Assembly (NCBI RefSeq): GCF_008831285.2
Contig: NC_045141.1
Coordinates: 21,076,848-21,140,847 of the forward strand
Reading direction: 5' to 3'
Length of the DNA stretch: 64,000 bases
Source: Nymphaea colorata
Lineage: Eukaryota > Streptophyta > Magnoliopsida > Nymphaeales > Nymphaeaceae
Made by a program: the position numbers and the translations under genes. Below the pieces are notes generated by a model that searched no databases, was not told the DNA's origin, and worked only from the letters and a program-made list of their open reading frames with translations. Numbering within the stretch: the first letter of the stretch is position 1; each line of letters opens with the position of its first letter. Shown piece after piece: positions 1-12,080 of the stretch.

Positions 1-424
1 GTTTATTTTAGAAGAATACATATATTAAGGTTTGATCACTCGCCTAAATTGACAATTTACTCTTCTTAGATGTACCATTTTGGCACTCAAGAAAAGGGTC
101 AAAGCCTTAAAAACAACTTAATAAGTGGCCGGTCCAAGCAAAAGGAAAAAGTTTCTTAATTAATTCGGATCAATGTCTGACAATTGAATATGTCGAAAAA
201 TGGGAATGGCAAACATGCTAACAAGGAAAGGTCAACCACTAAAACAATTTAAACTTTCAACCAAGTCAATCTGCGGACAACAACTCAAAAGTAAACTTCT
301 TGAATCACGTCGTGGAAACCTCATCGAAGCAATATGATTTAGACTCGTGCATGCTTGCACGTCTTCGTTACTTTGAGAATATGATACGTCAATCAAATTA
401 CTAGTACATACATCGCTACTTCTC

Positions 425-432
425 TATATAAA
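425..432 (+). promoter_or_regulatory. TATA box of the His-rich protein gene
   Basis: TATATAAA lies about 100 bp upstream of the start codon at 531. A start of transcription near 455-460 would leave a leader of about 70-75 nt rich in C and T. Seen directly; the transcription start is inferred from usual plant spacing. Confidence 0.7.
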
Positions 433-530
433 GGAGTCCACATCGCTCTTTGTTATCCATTCGCAAATTCCCCTTCTTCTCAGCTGCTTTCTTTCCTCAC
501 CCTCCCAAGCTCCTCTGATCTTGTGCAAAA

Positions 531-1109
531 ATGAAGAGCACAACATTCCACCTCATCCTCATCGTAGCTATTGCCCTCTCCGTATGCATAGCGGGTGCCA
601 GAGACCTATCCAAAGACCATCGTAAGGAGCATGAGCATGACCACCGTGAGATGCATTTAGACCATCACCATGAGAAGGATCACAAAGATGGCCCACATGA
701 GGGGCATCATGAAGTGCATGATCATAGGGATCACAAGGACAATGAGAAGCATGAACATGACAAACGCGAGAAGGATCATAATGAGCATGAGCACGAGCAC
801 GAGCATGACAAACACAAGAAGGATCATAAAGAGCACGACGATGACGAACATAAGCAGCATCACAAGGTGCATGATGATGATAAACACAAGAAGGATCACA
901 AGACTAAGCATGACGACGACAAACACGAAAAGCATCATAAAGAGCATGATGATGACAGACATAAGAAAGAACACAAGGATCATCATGATGAGAAACACAA
1001 GAAGGATCATAATGAGCATCATGATAACAAACATGAGCCAGCTCACAAGAGGCACGATGATGACCATTATAAGAGGGATCATAAGGAGCATGATGGCCAT
1101 CATTATTGA
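531..1109 (+). CDS. Secreted histidine-rich repeat protein (function unknown)
   Basis: Single-exon 192-aa protein. Residues 1 to about 23 form a clear signal peptide (basic start, hydrophobic core LILIVAIALSV, likely cleavage after CIAGA), so it should enter the secretory pathway. The mature part is almost only His, Lys, Asp and Glu, with about 52 His in about 169 residues and a single Cys, which lies in the signal peptide. Residues 102-186 are seven tandem units of 12-13 residues of the type HDDDxHKKDHKE, followed by a partial HDGHHY at the C-terminus. There is no known catalytic domain. Such a chain would bind Zn, Ni or Cu through dense His and could buffer metal in the apoplast, vacuole or wall; this is inference from composition. 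Plant databases hold loosely similar 'histidine-rich glycoprotein-like' entries, but low complexity makes homology uncertain. TATA box, leader, ATG and in-frame stop are all consistent with a real gene. Confidence 0.8.
   Translation: MKSTTFHLILIVAIALSVCIAGARDLSKDHRKEHEHDHREMHLDHHHEKDHKDGPHEGHHEVHDHRDHKDNEKHEHDKREKDHNEHEHEHEHDKHKKDHKEHDDDEHKQHHKVHDDDKHKKDHKTKHDDDKHEKHHKEHDDDRHKKEHKDHHDEKHKKDHNEHHDNKHEPAHKRHDDDHYKRDHKEHDGHHY
834..1088 (+). repeat. Coding minisatellite, about 36-bp unit, seven copies
   Basis: Seven in-frame units encode HDDDEHKQHHKV, HDDDKHKKDHKTK, HDDDKHEKHHKE, HDDDRHKKEHKD, HHDEKHKKDHNE, HHDNKHEPAHKR and HDDDHYKRDHKE. All units are multiples of three, so copy-number change would keep the frame. 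Units differ at synonymous and non-synonymous sites, which suggests the array is not very recent. Confidence 0.8.
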
Positions 1110-1475
1110 TCGTACTTTGCATGAGAATAGTGCATCTCTATTGTGTTGAGCTGCATGCTTTTGTTGACTGATTTGCTTTTGCTATTTGGTTTTTTGTCAA
1201 TGATTATGTTAAATAAGTGAATGCTACACAATTGCAGTGAGACTGCTACATATAATATGAAGGAGTTCAATGAAAGAAGCCTTTACCTTCCATCTATAGA
1301 ATTACTATTTTATTCTCTCTCGTCCTTGTTGTTGATGCATATCGTCACATATCTTTTATTCTTAGATTGACTGTATAGAAAGACTAACTTTTCCGTTGAC
1401 TTTCTCTCTCATTTTCTCTTAAAACTTTAGTTTTTACAAATGCCAGGAAATTTGTTCCCGCTCTCAAAACATTTA

Positions 1476-1630
1476 CAGGCCGTTTGATATTAGAAATAAC
1501 ATGAGATTGTTTCATGAATCTACCTCAAAATTAGGATAAATTTATGGGACACTTGAACCATAAATCTGCTTCCATCTTGGGCAGGATTCATTAAACATTC
1601 TCATCGTGTTACTAACATCAAAAAGGCCCT
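1476..1630. mobile_element. Tourist-like (PIF/Harbinger) MITE
   Basis: A 155-bp element bounded by TTA on both sides (1473-1475 and 1631-1633), the target-site duplication typical of PIF/Harbinger. The left end reads ggccgtttgatattag and the inverted right end ggcctttttgatgttag, which differ by one indel and about two substitutions. The ends resemble the Tourist-type GGCC...GTTTG terminus. The inside has no coding capacity. Confidence 0.7.
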
Positions 1631-1884
1631 TAAAAACCACCTTGGCTGTCAGGGGTCTCTCTCCCTCTCCCCCACTCTCTCTCTCCCTCTTAAAAGGCAG
1701 CAGATTTCTCTGTCACCATGCATGGATGCTGGTAGCACCATTACTGTTGTAATTTTTACTTCGTGGGATACCAAGTAAATTAGTAAAATGTCCATGAGGT
1801 ACTGCTACATAAATAAGCAATTTATGTGGGCATGTACCTCCACCACTAGGCCCGGGCGGCCCATGCGTGGGCATTCTGCATCCT

Positions 1885-2020
1885 GTTGGATGCCCCGCAT
1901 GTGAGACCCTGGCCAGCATGGCTCATCCTTGGTCCAAGTTAATGCTAGGTAAAATGTAAGATATGCACTTCTATACGTGAGACCTACTTAAAGGAGTCTT
2001 GTCATTGATTTGAATAATTT
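1885..2020. repeat. Diverged direct repeat, copy 1
   Basis: Starts TGTTGGAT and shares the block ggtccaagttaatgctaggt with copy 2 at 2827-2966, plus aagatatgcacttc further on. The two copies are about 940 bp apart and differ by substitutions and a small insertion. The class of element is unclear. Confidence 0.65.
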
Positions 2021-2826
2021 CTGTCTTTTAAACTCGATTTTGTTAAGGTGGAGTATCTTTGCATATATAATGAATTTTTACTGAAGTATAGTTGTAATAA
2101 TAATCTCTACTTGAAAGGCCTAAACACCAAAAATGTAATGAAATTAGATTAATATTGTAGACACCATTGAATCAGATTGCTCTGTATTTGCATTATGTAT
2201 GTCTTAACATGAATGTTGTATGTGCAATCTAAGTAGACGAAAACATAGATGTTATTTATCAACTTAGGACAATTCATTTTTCCACGAACTTTATTGAGAT
2301 AGCATCTTCTTAACATAATGAGCTTGTCGAGTCATTGTTGATGACATTTGGTGAGTATAGGTCAATGGAGATCTTAAAATTCAAGGATGGAGAATTATCT
2401 CCTACATCGACATTCACAACGAAAGGAAGACGTGCTTTCATAATGGTGGGAAGTGTTTCATGCTGGATTTTTAGCACACTTTTGCACAAGTTCAAGCAAG
2501 AACTATTACGAGGATGAAGTTATGCAATTAAATTTTAAAAATATAGTTGTGCTATGTATTGATTGGATTCAGGTTCAGTTTAGCCCCACCCAACGAACTT
2601 AGGCTAGGATTCTCACAACAGGTGACAAATTTTACTTATACATAAAAGAGTCTAATCGAATGATACCACCATAATATATTTACTGTGTGAAATTTATCAC
2701 GGTTTATATAGGTGATAATCACCAGTATAGAGAACTGGACCTTTGAATGATGTTCAGGTGCTCTCACTCTCTCAAGGATCGACGGTTATTTGACAGTTTG
2801 AAGTATACTCTCGTATGGATATAATT

Positions 2827-2966
2827 GTTGGATACCATGCTTGTGACCGTGGGCCAGCATGGCTCATGCTTGGTCCAAGTTAATGCTAGGTAAAATATAA
2901 GATATGCACTTCAATACATGAGACGCAATGATCAAAGGTGTTTTGCCATTAATTTGCATAATTTCG
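2827..2966. repeat. Diverged direct repeat, copy 2
   Basis: Second copy of the repeat at 1885-2020, same orientation, sharing TGTTGGAT at the start, ggtccaagttaatgctaggt in the middle and ataatttc at the end. Similarity stops sharply on both sides in both copies. No coding similarity to transposon proteins is evident between them. Confidence 0.65.
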
Positions 2967-5900
2967 TAAGTGTTTGATTGATGATATGGAGAGTGAAACC
3001 CTAACAAGGACATATGACATATGTGTTGGTTATTTTCACCAATGTCACAGGATTGCTCTGAATGTTGTGCCCGATTAAAGAGGAAGGCAGATATTGTGAC
3101 CATCTTTGCCAAGTACCCTACTTTGATTTCCATTGCGGGGTTCTTCCGATGCTGGACCAATGCTAGTCAATATTCGTTCGATCCTTGATATGATCACGTC
3201 TTATGAATGTTTTCATATGCAACGGCAAAGAGTTTTTGTAACTTGTTTGGAGAACAAATAAGAACAAAAAAACATTGCATGCAGGCAGTGGTTGTTTGGT
3301 CAAACTCGATACCTAAAAAGAATTGGAGTTAAAATTCATAAACAAGCAGCACTGCCAAGATTGCACCGTTAGCATTAGGAAAGTGTTTGATTTCAAGTGT
3401 AGATTCCATTTTCAGTTGTTGGTGCCTGCACTTATATTTAAACACGATCGCTTGTCAGTTTCATCTTATATGCCCTGAAGAATGAACTAAAGAACGAGAT
3501 GAAATTTCTCCATTGGGTCATTTCTTCTCCTGAGTTCTTGTCTTCGAATTTTGAGGGGGCAAGGTTCGTTCTATATATCTACTCATTGCTACGTGTGGTG
3601 GAGGCACAACAATCGGCCCTACCTTCCCAGGGACAGAGCAAGGGGGCGGGCAGGGGGCCATGGCTCTTCGTTGAAAATTTAATTTTTACATATTAAAATT
3701 TTCAGAAATGTTAGTTGAACCCTTGTAAAACTTTTGGAAAGAAAAACACAGGAGTTGAGCCCTATGAAATTAAAAAGTTTCAAAATTTTCATTTAGTAGG
3801 TCGCGTAAGTCGTAACTGTTCGACCCCCTCTAGAACAAGACTTCATCTCTGCCCCTGCCTCTTCCTAAGGCCACAGTTCAAAGATCTGCTTATACGAACC
3901 TGCTGGAATTTGGCCAGCACGTAAACATTTACCAAAGGAAGCAAGCCCGAGAATGCTGGCCATGCAATGTGCTGGGGAAATGGCCCATGGCCGAGACCCC
4001 TTCACTCGGCGGCAGCATTCATCATGTGGTTGGGCGACATCCAAGCGATCTAGGGCTAGTGACTGCCATGAATCCCTATCAACATTCATATACGTACATA
4101 CCCACCAAAATCCTGCAGTTGGGCAGTCCACCAAAAAAAAAAAAAAAGACTAAAGTCTCATCTGATGACATTAACAACCCAAAACCCAATCTACCTTCTA
4201 AGTACCGTAACCGCAATTTGATTGCAGAAAGAACAAAGGAAAAGGCTTATTCATGGTGTCTGCATATTGATATATGGGCAACCAGTTTTCCTTTCCTTGA
4301 TTGGCCAAACATTCAATTTCTTAGCTGATTTGTATCTTATTTGTATATAAATATTGGAACTCGAGAGCTCCAGATCCGTCACAGAATCAATCGCTTTTAT
4401 CAGTTCAACCTCTGGTAGGCTCGCTATTCTAATTTTCTTCCTCGAAGCTCCCACTCCGTCACCCCTTGGCCCAAAATAATTAGTGGGAAGAGTTTCAATC
4501 CTCTTTCTTCTCATCCTTCTAAGTCCGATGCATGTATTGCCTTTGCATCCGGGTCGCAGGTGCTAGGCACGTGCCCAAGCACCTCCATATAATAAGAGAT
4601 TAATGGTGATCCACAAATTATATATAAGATCTATAACTGAAATTCATGTTCAAGTCTTCAGGTTGGGGACTACGTTTAGGAAATTCCACTATCTAAGAAA
4701 TTGACTGCCATGAAAGTGCTTTTGCATAATGCGACGAGGAAGAAGGAGTGGACGTTGTATTTATTTGCCTTGCGAGATATTGACCTATGATGTTGATCAA
4801 AACGAGCTATTTGCTACTTCTGGAAGATACTTATATAGAGGCCTTTGTGTTACGTTAAATCATTGAGGAAAGCAATGAGGGGGAAGTACGGGGTGGGGGT
4901 CTTTAGAGGTTTTTAAATTTCCAAATTATCCTTAAGCCCTTGTGGTCAAACTTAACCACTAAAAGAAATTGATTATTTTAGTGACGCGGAATAAAACGCA
5001 AGTAAAGATGGGTGACACGTCAATGAAAGGTCAAAGCTTTCTGACAAAACTTTCGGGGCAAAAGAAAGTGTTAGTGAAAGTCATGGCGCTGATGGATTAC
5101 TCATGAAATACAAGAGCATCAGTGAATAGGGACATTGAATAGAGCGGCACAAATGCAGAAGAAAGTGTCATAAGAGATGGTAGGTAGGTGAATTAGTAGT
5201 TACTTTTACTAGCAAGTATTGCCCCAGTAATAGTACCGACACCATATGTAAACCTTAAAACTAGATTGGTGAAATTGAACTTGAAAAACAATGTAGTGCT
5301 TCCATGGAAACAACCATTGTTCTCTTTTGTAAAGTTTTGGTTGTTAATTTACCTGAACAGAGTCCACCTTAGGCTACCAACGGACTTTGATTAGTGGGAC
5401 ATGTTGATTATTAGTTTGACCTTCTTGAATGCTGGATTAGTGTATGTTCAAGTCCCAAACGTGTTGCATTGGAAAGAACACCGTAGCTGCCATGTTGAGG
5501 ATGAGAATGTTGTTCAACCACCACACCGAACGACAGACAACAATACAGGCATTAAGATGTTTCAAAAATGGACTCCAAATTTCAAGCCATGAAAAGAATA
5601 AATATAGATGCTTGAAAATTTCTCTGATCCCCGATTCATCCTGTGTTGGTAATGAAACGCAATTCGTCAGGCATGGGGATGACAAAGGGTGTCTTTCAGA
5701 TGACGGTGCCCTATACAGAACTCAAGAAGAGACAGCCCCACTTCAATCCCATCGAAGCTTGTGAGGCCAGAGCCTCTGAATGGAAAGTTAGGGTTCCTGG
5801 CAAGTTTCTTATGTCCGTAGTGTTGGTCATATCGAAACTCAGCCGTATGTCATGTTTTGGCATTCCCACATATTAAACACATAATATAGGCTAAGCTTTT

Positions 5901-6468
5901 CTTTTGTTCAGGCCTGCTCAAGGAAGAAGCATTGCAAAAATCGAGGGTTATTTGACCGAAAACGATCCCCCGTCCAGGACCAACAGGCCAATAGAAATGG
6001 AAGAGGATGATATTCATGGTGTTATATTCACTCCAGGGTTGAAAGAAGGCAAGCGGGAAGCTATAGAGGCTCCCCATTCATCGCAAGAACAAAAAAAGGA
6101 GTTTGACCACATCTGGATTTGCTAAGGAACATTTTTTCTTAATGTAAACAAACAAGTCACATTCCAAGGGCTGTTCACACGACACGTTTATGCATGAAAT
6201 GGAACAAGGATGTGCAGATTCACGGGGTGATCCACGCATCATCTCTTAGAATAATAGATGCTATTTCATCAAAGATTTTTTAGGACAACCAGAACTAAAG
6301 ACAAACTTTTGCAAGTTCAACCAGTTTACACTAAGTTCAAACCTGGTAAAACCGGCAGTTTTGTTTACGTTAAACAAAGTGTGGTGTTTTTATTTATTCC
6401 TGCAATCTCCAACATACATGCAGAACCTCAAAGAAATAAAGAGTCACCCAGACTCCCCACGAGCCAAC

Positions 6469-8517
6469 TTAGAAACAAACTTCTTCAGTAGAAGATTCTG
6501 GAGACGCCTTCAGTGGAAGTGGGCTCCAGACATACATTCCGCACGTCCCAGTCCCACCCCGGTGCTCAGGGTGGGAGGTACTCCCGTCAGCTCCAGCTGC
6601 AAGAGGTGCGCTAACTGCATCTCCACCATTTTCCACTTTGAACACCTGCGTCGGCATTACTGCTGACTCCACGTTTGCTCGTGCTGCTAGTTTCTTCAAT
6701 CTGTACCTCTCAGCTCTTGAGCCAATTACCTGACCCAAAACTGAAGCTGCAATCGTGAATGCCATTGCTGACTTGGGCATAAGCACAGACTTCCTCAACA
6801 TAGCTATGAATGGAATTGCAGCATGGATGGCAACAAACCAAGATGGAGAAAATTTCTTGGTATGCTCTCTCCATACGCCCAAAGGAACATTAGCAGCCAT
6901 GCCCAACATGCCAATTACAAGCATTTTTTCAGGCAGGGGCTGTGGTCTTAGGTTCTTCACAAGTGCAGTTCGCGCCAGAGCTGCCCGGGCAGCAACAACA
7001 GCAGGTGGGCACTTGAGCTTTATACCTGGAGGTGGTTGCAATGCTTTGGCAACAAGTGGCAGGACATGACTTACTGCTCTATAGGATTTTGCAATTGGAC
7101 AGTTCCCAGTTTCAAGCCATTCATTGCTCATTGCTTCGTGAGAGCTTCCCTGGAAACATTTTTAGTGACGTCATTTTCCTTGCTTTAGATGAAGATCAAC
7201 AATCCAATTTGACAGATAATCAGACATTGCTACTTGATTTAAGCTGTAACATATCTTAGCAGAAAACTAGAAGCAAGAAATAAAAGTAGTAGGTGAATTC
7301 CCATCAAATGCTCAAGAAAGCTAAAGCATAGCATCATAGACTGACAGGAACAATGAAATTAAATGACTTAAGGATTACTTGACCTGAAGAAATTCGTACT
7401 TGCAATGGTCAAAGAGTACAAAACCAACTGAAAACTTTTCCAGGTTATCTAGCCATGCAAACCAATTAATGGATGGTGGTTGTAACTTGTAAAAGCTATT
7501 AAATGAAATGAAAGCCTTCCCTTCCATATCCATAACCGAAAGCTATGAACCATTCCTATTCATGCAACAACCAATACTCTTCATCAAGAAAGACCAGTAT
7601 TTCACCTTTGTTTTTGTTTTTTTCCATTACCTTGGTTTTACTCAATCATGAAGCCCAGAAAACAGGCTTCCCTGACTTCCAGATACTTGTTTTTAATATA
7701 TTTGATATTTAACTTCTTACGGAAAGCATCATGCATCTGAAAAATTAAGCACAAAGACCGCCATTGCCAAGATTCCCTTGAAAGTCATGAACAAACCATC
7801 AACCTGAAAGAGCACGTACCTGCTGGGAACCTTCTTTCTTGGATGAAGGCCTCTGATTTTGTTTCTTCCATTTCTCAGAGAAAAAATCAAAGCTGAAGGG
7901 GCCCCCAGGTCCAAAGGCTGAAAGGCTTATTGTTGCTGCTTTTGCAGCCAACGGGTTAAATTTTGGAGCAGATTCAGGCTCCAAAGTATCTGGCTTGTGA
8001 AAGGATGTTCCAGTAAGTGGAACAACTCCATCACGACCATGGAAAAGCCTGAATGCCAAGTCAAAATTAGGCCCATCCTCAAAAATGGGCCCTTTAGCTC
8101 CTCTCACCTGAAAATCGATGCTGAAAAATATAAGAACTCACAGCCCAAGATAGGTCCAAAAGATAATATCTAAGTTGCAAGTGAATAAGGCCAGTTAGAA
8201 CTTGTACAAAAAGACACATTTCTCATTAAGAATCAAACTAATAAAAGATGAAGCGGTCAGGGATCATAGATTAAGTGGATGAGAAGTCAATTAGAAATCA
8301 GACCTAAAAAAAACATGAGCTAGTGCATTCTTCAGTAACTAAAAAATTACCGGAAGAATGAGATAGAACTTACAGGTATAGGGAAACCCAATCTTGAAGA
8401 GAAGGAAAAGTTTGTCGGCTCGTTGATGTTCCTCAGAAATGGACATCTTTGGATATCCTGTTGAGCAAAGACCAGCTCTGATGATGGCTCGTCACTGAGA
8501 CCTCTAAAAAACTCCAT
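6469..8517 (-). CDS. Conserved plant membrane protein of unknown function (370 aa)
   Basis: Coding exons on the minus strand: 8374-8517 (48 codons), 7820-8107 (96 codons) and 6469-7149 (226 codons plus stop). All junctions are in phase 0, with donors CCT|GTAAGT and CAG|GTACGT and acceptors TTTTCAG and TTTCCAG. The protein starts MEFFRGLSDEPSSELVF, has a soluble middle (residues 49-144, FGPGGPFSFDFF and a Lys-rich tail), then a strongly patterned C-terminal half containing MSNEWLETGNCPIAKSYRAV. Three hydrophobic stretches at about 220-237, 248-262 and 271-287 suggest a membrane-associated C-terminal domain. Arg/Lys residues between them could set topology. I recognise the overall pattern as a widely conserved but uncharacterised land-plant family and can give no reaction or partner. 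The ATG at 8517 is chosen because the leader intron joins just upstream at 8533 and no in-frame extension survives that splice. Confidence 0.85.
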
Positions 8518-8533
8518 TCCTGACAAACGATGC

Positions 8534-11500
8534 CTGCACAATGAGGGCATATACACGCTAAGACCATGCTTACCCTTAAGGATATATCAAACTAAAGATT
8601 CCGTAAAACAAAAGTAAGGAGAATTGCAAGAAGGAGAATTGCAAGAACTTGCTAACAACAACCTGTAAAAAGATAATTTGTTTAGATGTTCACTGTTCAG
8701 GTTGCAATACATATAAAAATTTGAAGGAAGTTGCGAAGATACTCGAATAGTTACAAAAGCAGTGCACAATGATTGTAAAGCCGAATCAAGTCATAGGTTA
8801 TGTCTCCATAAGTTTGTCCAAGTGCAAATCAAGTAGCATGTCGCCATCTAAATTAAACATTCCAGGAGATTGGACATCAACACGAAGCTCCCAGCAAAAC
8901 TCTTTCATTTTTTTGGCTTCTTTCTTTCCAATCAATTAAAAAAAAATGTTAAAAGATATTCTAATATTCTATTCTAAACCTTGGCAATTGTACTGATATT
9001 TTTTTTTTACATTTTCTGATCTGCTCACATGTTTAACTTGCAGAAGGAAGCTCCACTTGTGTTATATTTCTCTTTCTGGATGCTCATTTTACCAATTAAT
9101 TTCTTAAATGACATCATAATCCATGGTTCCCCTGCCTGATGGACCAAATTTCAACCTTTTAGAGAGGAGCAGGGCCCATAGGCTTAAACTCATGACCCCT
9201 TATCAACTCTTCTTTCGCCTTTTGATAACAACTTTGGAGACTTTCAAAAGCCACCCCAACTAGAAAAGTGAACCCCTGTAGAGAACTCCACTCTACTTGC
9301 CAAGATAGTCCATAAGCACTAAAACATGTTTCCTATAAAAAATGTGAAGTGGGAACATGGTCACTGAAGTTAACCGTTTTGGCACAGGCATCAGATGAGC
9401 AGAACCTCATTTTAGAATTTTTTGTTGGCTTGTGCAGCATTGGGGTACTAGATTTTTCCTTTTGTTCTTTAATCAAATCAGAAAACAACTGGATTTTCAA
9501 TCGTAATTTGCTAAAGAGGTAAAAGCAGCTGAAATCAGGAAGGAAGCCCTACTAAATTCATAATAGTAGGTGTACCAAAATAATTCACAATAAGAGCGCA
9601 ACCAGCTAAAAGTATCCTGATATCGCACAGGAAAAAAACTCTAAAATAACCAGAGCATATACATTGATATTCAAGGCTAGATTCAGGAAACTGGAACCTA
9701 AAACCGCTTAATCTTCTAGGGCACCAAAACTCGTCGTGTTAAAAAATGATAGCAAGTAAGACTCATACAATTGAAACTACGAACTAGACCTGCAGAAAAA
9801 ATGTTGATAATAAGCTAGCTTGTAGTGTCAAAATTAGTCCCCAGGCTTGATGGAAGATATGTCCAACTTTTGAACCATTCACTAGATGACATGAACAGAT
9901 GAGGATCTTCCTCTCCAAAATATATAGGAGTACTTAAACAATTCCAAACTCTTCTAAAAATCCAGAAGCAGTGAAGAAAAATTTATCTAAACCAAGCAAT
10001 TAAAATTCATGAAGTCTGAGTATGCGCACCTCCAGCTAATCAAGTGCAGAACGTTTTGGATGCAAATGTCATCTCATATAGATGCACTAGAAAAATTGTT
10101 TTACTTGAGAGAAAGTACCTTGAAAAACAATATTTGCTTTAGGAGATAAGATGAGTGGAAGTTGGACTTGATTGCTCTGTCAATCCATGTTATTCCTATG
10201 TCCTATAAACCTATTAAGCATATTGTTGTTATGTATCTCAACTATGAAACGGCAAGCGTCATGTTCCCTGTGGAAACTATCTTACACCATTCATGTATCA
10301 ATCATTGGAACAAGACTCATAATGATAGTTTTGAAATCTGCGGAGATGAAAGAGGATTCTCTGACATTCAAAGCATAATTTTTTTAGCTGAATAAAATTC
10401 AATGAATTATGCATGACAGCCTTCCTCGGATTCCTTTATGTGTCATGCTGCAGCTGTTAATATTATAAAGTGCAAAGCATTAATATTCTTTGTAAGTAGC
10501 CACGGATGTGTTAGACATTTAGACTCAAGTAACATTTCCCAGATATGATTATTAGCTTTATAAAAAAATCGTCCTGTGGTAGTGTCAATTCTACTTGTTG
10601 AATTCACATAAATCACAGATTGTTTGAAGTCACTTTGAACATAGGCAATCAATCATAATTTGGCATTCTCCTTATTAATCATGATAGGCAAATGAATGTC
10701 ATTTTGCAGAAGACAACTTATAGTGACACTTATCTATCTTTTGTTTCTGTATCAACAGGGATGCAAAAAAATATCTGAGGGATACATTCTAGAGAAAAAT
10801 AACTTTTGGGTCCCATGCCAAAATCACAACCTTACGTCCTTCTGGGACTCGTGCAGTGCATCGGGAAATATCGTATGAAATATAAATCGTTCCCGTGGAG
10901 AAACAAAATAGTCATGGGGCTGCCTCCCACAGAAGAGGACGAAGATGCTAATGTCTAGGGCTATCAGAAGCTTTACCTCTGAATTCAACTAAATAAATTT
11001 AGCTAAACTCTTAGAAAATGGGGAGAAACGGGCATCTGGGAGGAAGTTGAGAAACAATGAAGCACGAAACAAGAGAGTAAATCCTTAGACATCCAGAAGA
11101 CCTGAAAAAATTTCTTTGCTGGATCAATCTTGATGGAGATCCCAAAAGAAGGGGCAGTGAGGAATGAAGTTCGACATGCCTGAACTTAAAAGAAACAAAT
11201 AAAATTAAGAAAATAAGACCAGCTCCTGCAAGAAAGTTATTCATGGCTTGATAATAGAAAGGCTGGTACTCTGGCGCCTCCAAGATGAAATTCGCTGACA
11301 AAATATTCAATCAGCAGAACTTCAGCCGTCCAATGACATTCAAGAAAATTAACAAAGAGCAACCAACCAAAAAGAGGTATAAAACAGCAATATTTTATCG
11401 AAATTACTTGTAAAATAGTACCTCGATCAAAAGCGTTAAAAGGAAAAGAGCAAAACCCTAAATCTGAGATCCTTCTGGTAGCTTACTCCTCAACTAATAA

Positions 11501-11942
11501 ATAGTCAGAAGACTCAAAACAAGAAAATTTCAACAAGGAAGCCATAAGAAACGCAAGAACCATGCCGAAAGAAATAAAAAAAAAAAAAAAATTCAGCGGA
11601 TGCATGGGTTAAGACGACAACAATCATTCCCATAGTGCGGAAAGAGGCCTTCCTAAAGAAGCACTACTTAAATTCTATTTCTCGTTTATTTTCACATGTG
11701 CTATCCCATTTTTCCATCAAGATCTCCAGGATATTGGGGGCCATGTACAGCCATCCGTCCAGAATCAAGCAGAAACTATCCCCAGTTGTTGCTCAAAACG
11801 GCATTAACTCGCGTCCGGAACTCCAAAACCACATCAAAACCTCTAATTATTCCAGCAAGTGGGATTTCCAGTTCTCCAGGAGCAAGGGCACGAAAAGAGA
11901 AGGAAACTCGGTGGAAAAATAGAACCCAAGACAGAGCTTTAC
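8534..11942 (-). other. Long 5'-leader intron of the 370-aa membrane-protein gene
   Basis: Predicted donor GAG|GTAAAG at 11942 and acceptor TTGTGCAG ending at 8534 on the minus strand give an intron of about 3.4 kb ahead of the start codon. It contains no supported gene; short open frames around 10160-10400 and 11010-11310 look random. Leader introns this long often carry enhancing elements, but none is identifiable here. Confidence 0.6.
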
Positions 11943-12056
11943 CTCACGAACTCGGGTTTCGCGCAAGCCGGTGGGCAGGGACAAATATGGACCGTCGATT
12001 TTCGGATCGCCCCTGAAAGTACCGCCGGAAAATTCACCGCATCGCGTGGAGAACAC
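11943..12056 (-). other. Leader exon with a possible upstream ORF
   Basis: The exon ends at the donor GAG|GTAAAG. An ATG at 12056 opens a 38-codon frame (starts MFSTRCGEFS) to the exon end. After splicing to 8533 it continues ASFVRNGVF and stops inside the main ORF, out of frame with it. If transcription starts upstream of 12056, this upstream ORF overlaps the true start and should lower translation. The transcription start predicted from the TATA box is very close to 12056, so inclusion is uncertain. Confidence 0.5.
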
Positions 12057-12080
12057 GAGGAATCCTCCCTCCTCCCCCGC

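Larger units (their letters stand above)
1110..6468. other. Intergenic spacer, no supported gene
   Basis: About 5.4 kb between the His-rich gene and the 3' end of the minus-strand membrane-protein gene. It holds a Tourist-like MITE (1476-1630), a diverged direct-repeat pair (1885-2020 and 2827-2966), a GC-rich patch at about 1845-1915 with small inverted repeats, and GC-rich patches at about 3600-3670 and 3950-4050. Short open frames at 5400-6125 match no family I recognise and lack a clear start, splice pattern or repeat-free context. Confidence 0.6.

Noticed and set aside
657-1103. 148-codon hydrophobic minus-strand frame rich in Met, Ile, Leu and Val
   Set aside because: It is the mirror of the His/Asp/Lys codons (CAT, GAT and AAG read backwards as ATG, ATC and CTT), so its membrane-like look is an artefact of the repeat.
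670-1149. 159-codon plus-strand frame rich in Met, Thr, Arg and Ile
   Set aside because: An out-of-frame shadow of the same repeat array, with no signal peptide or context.
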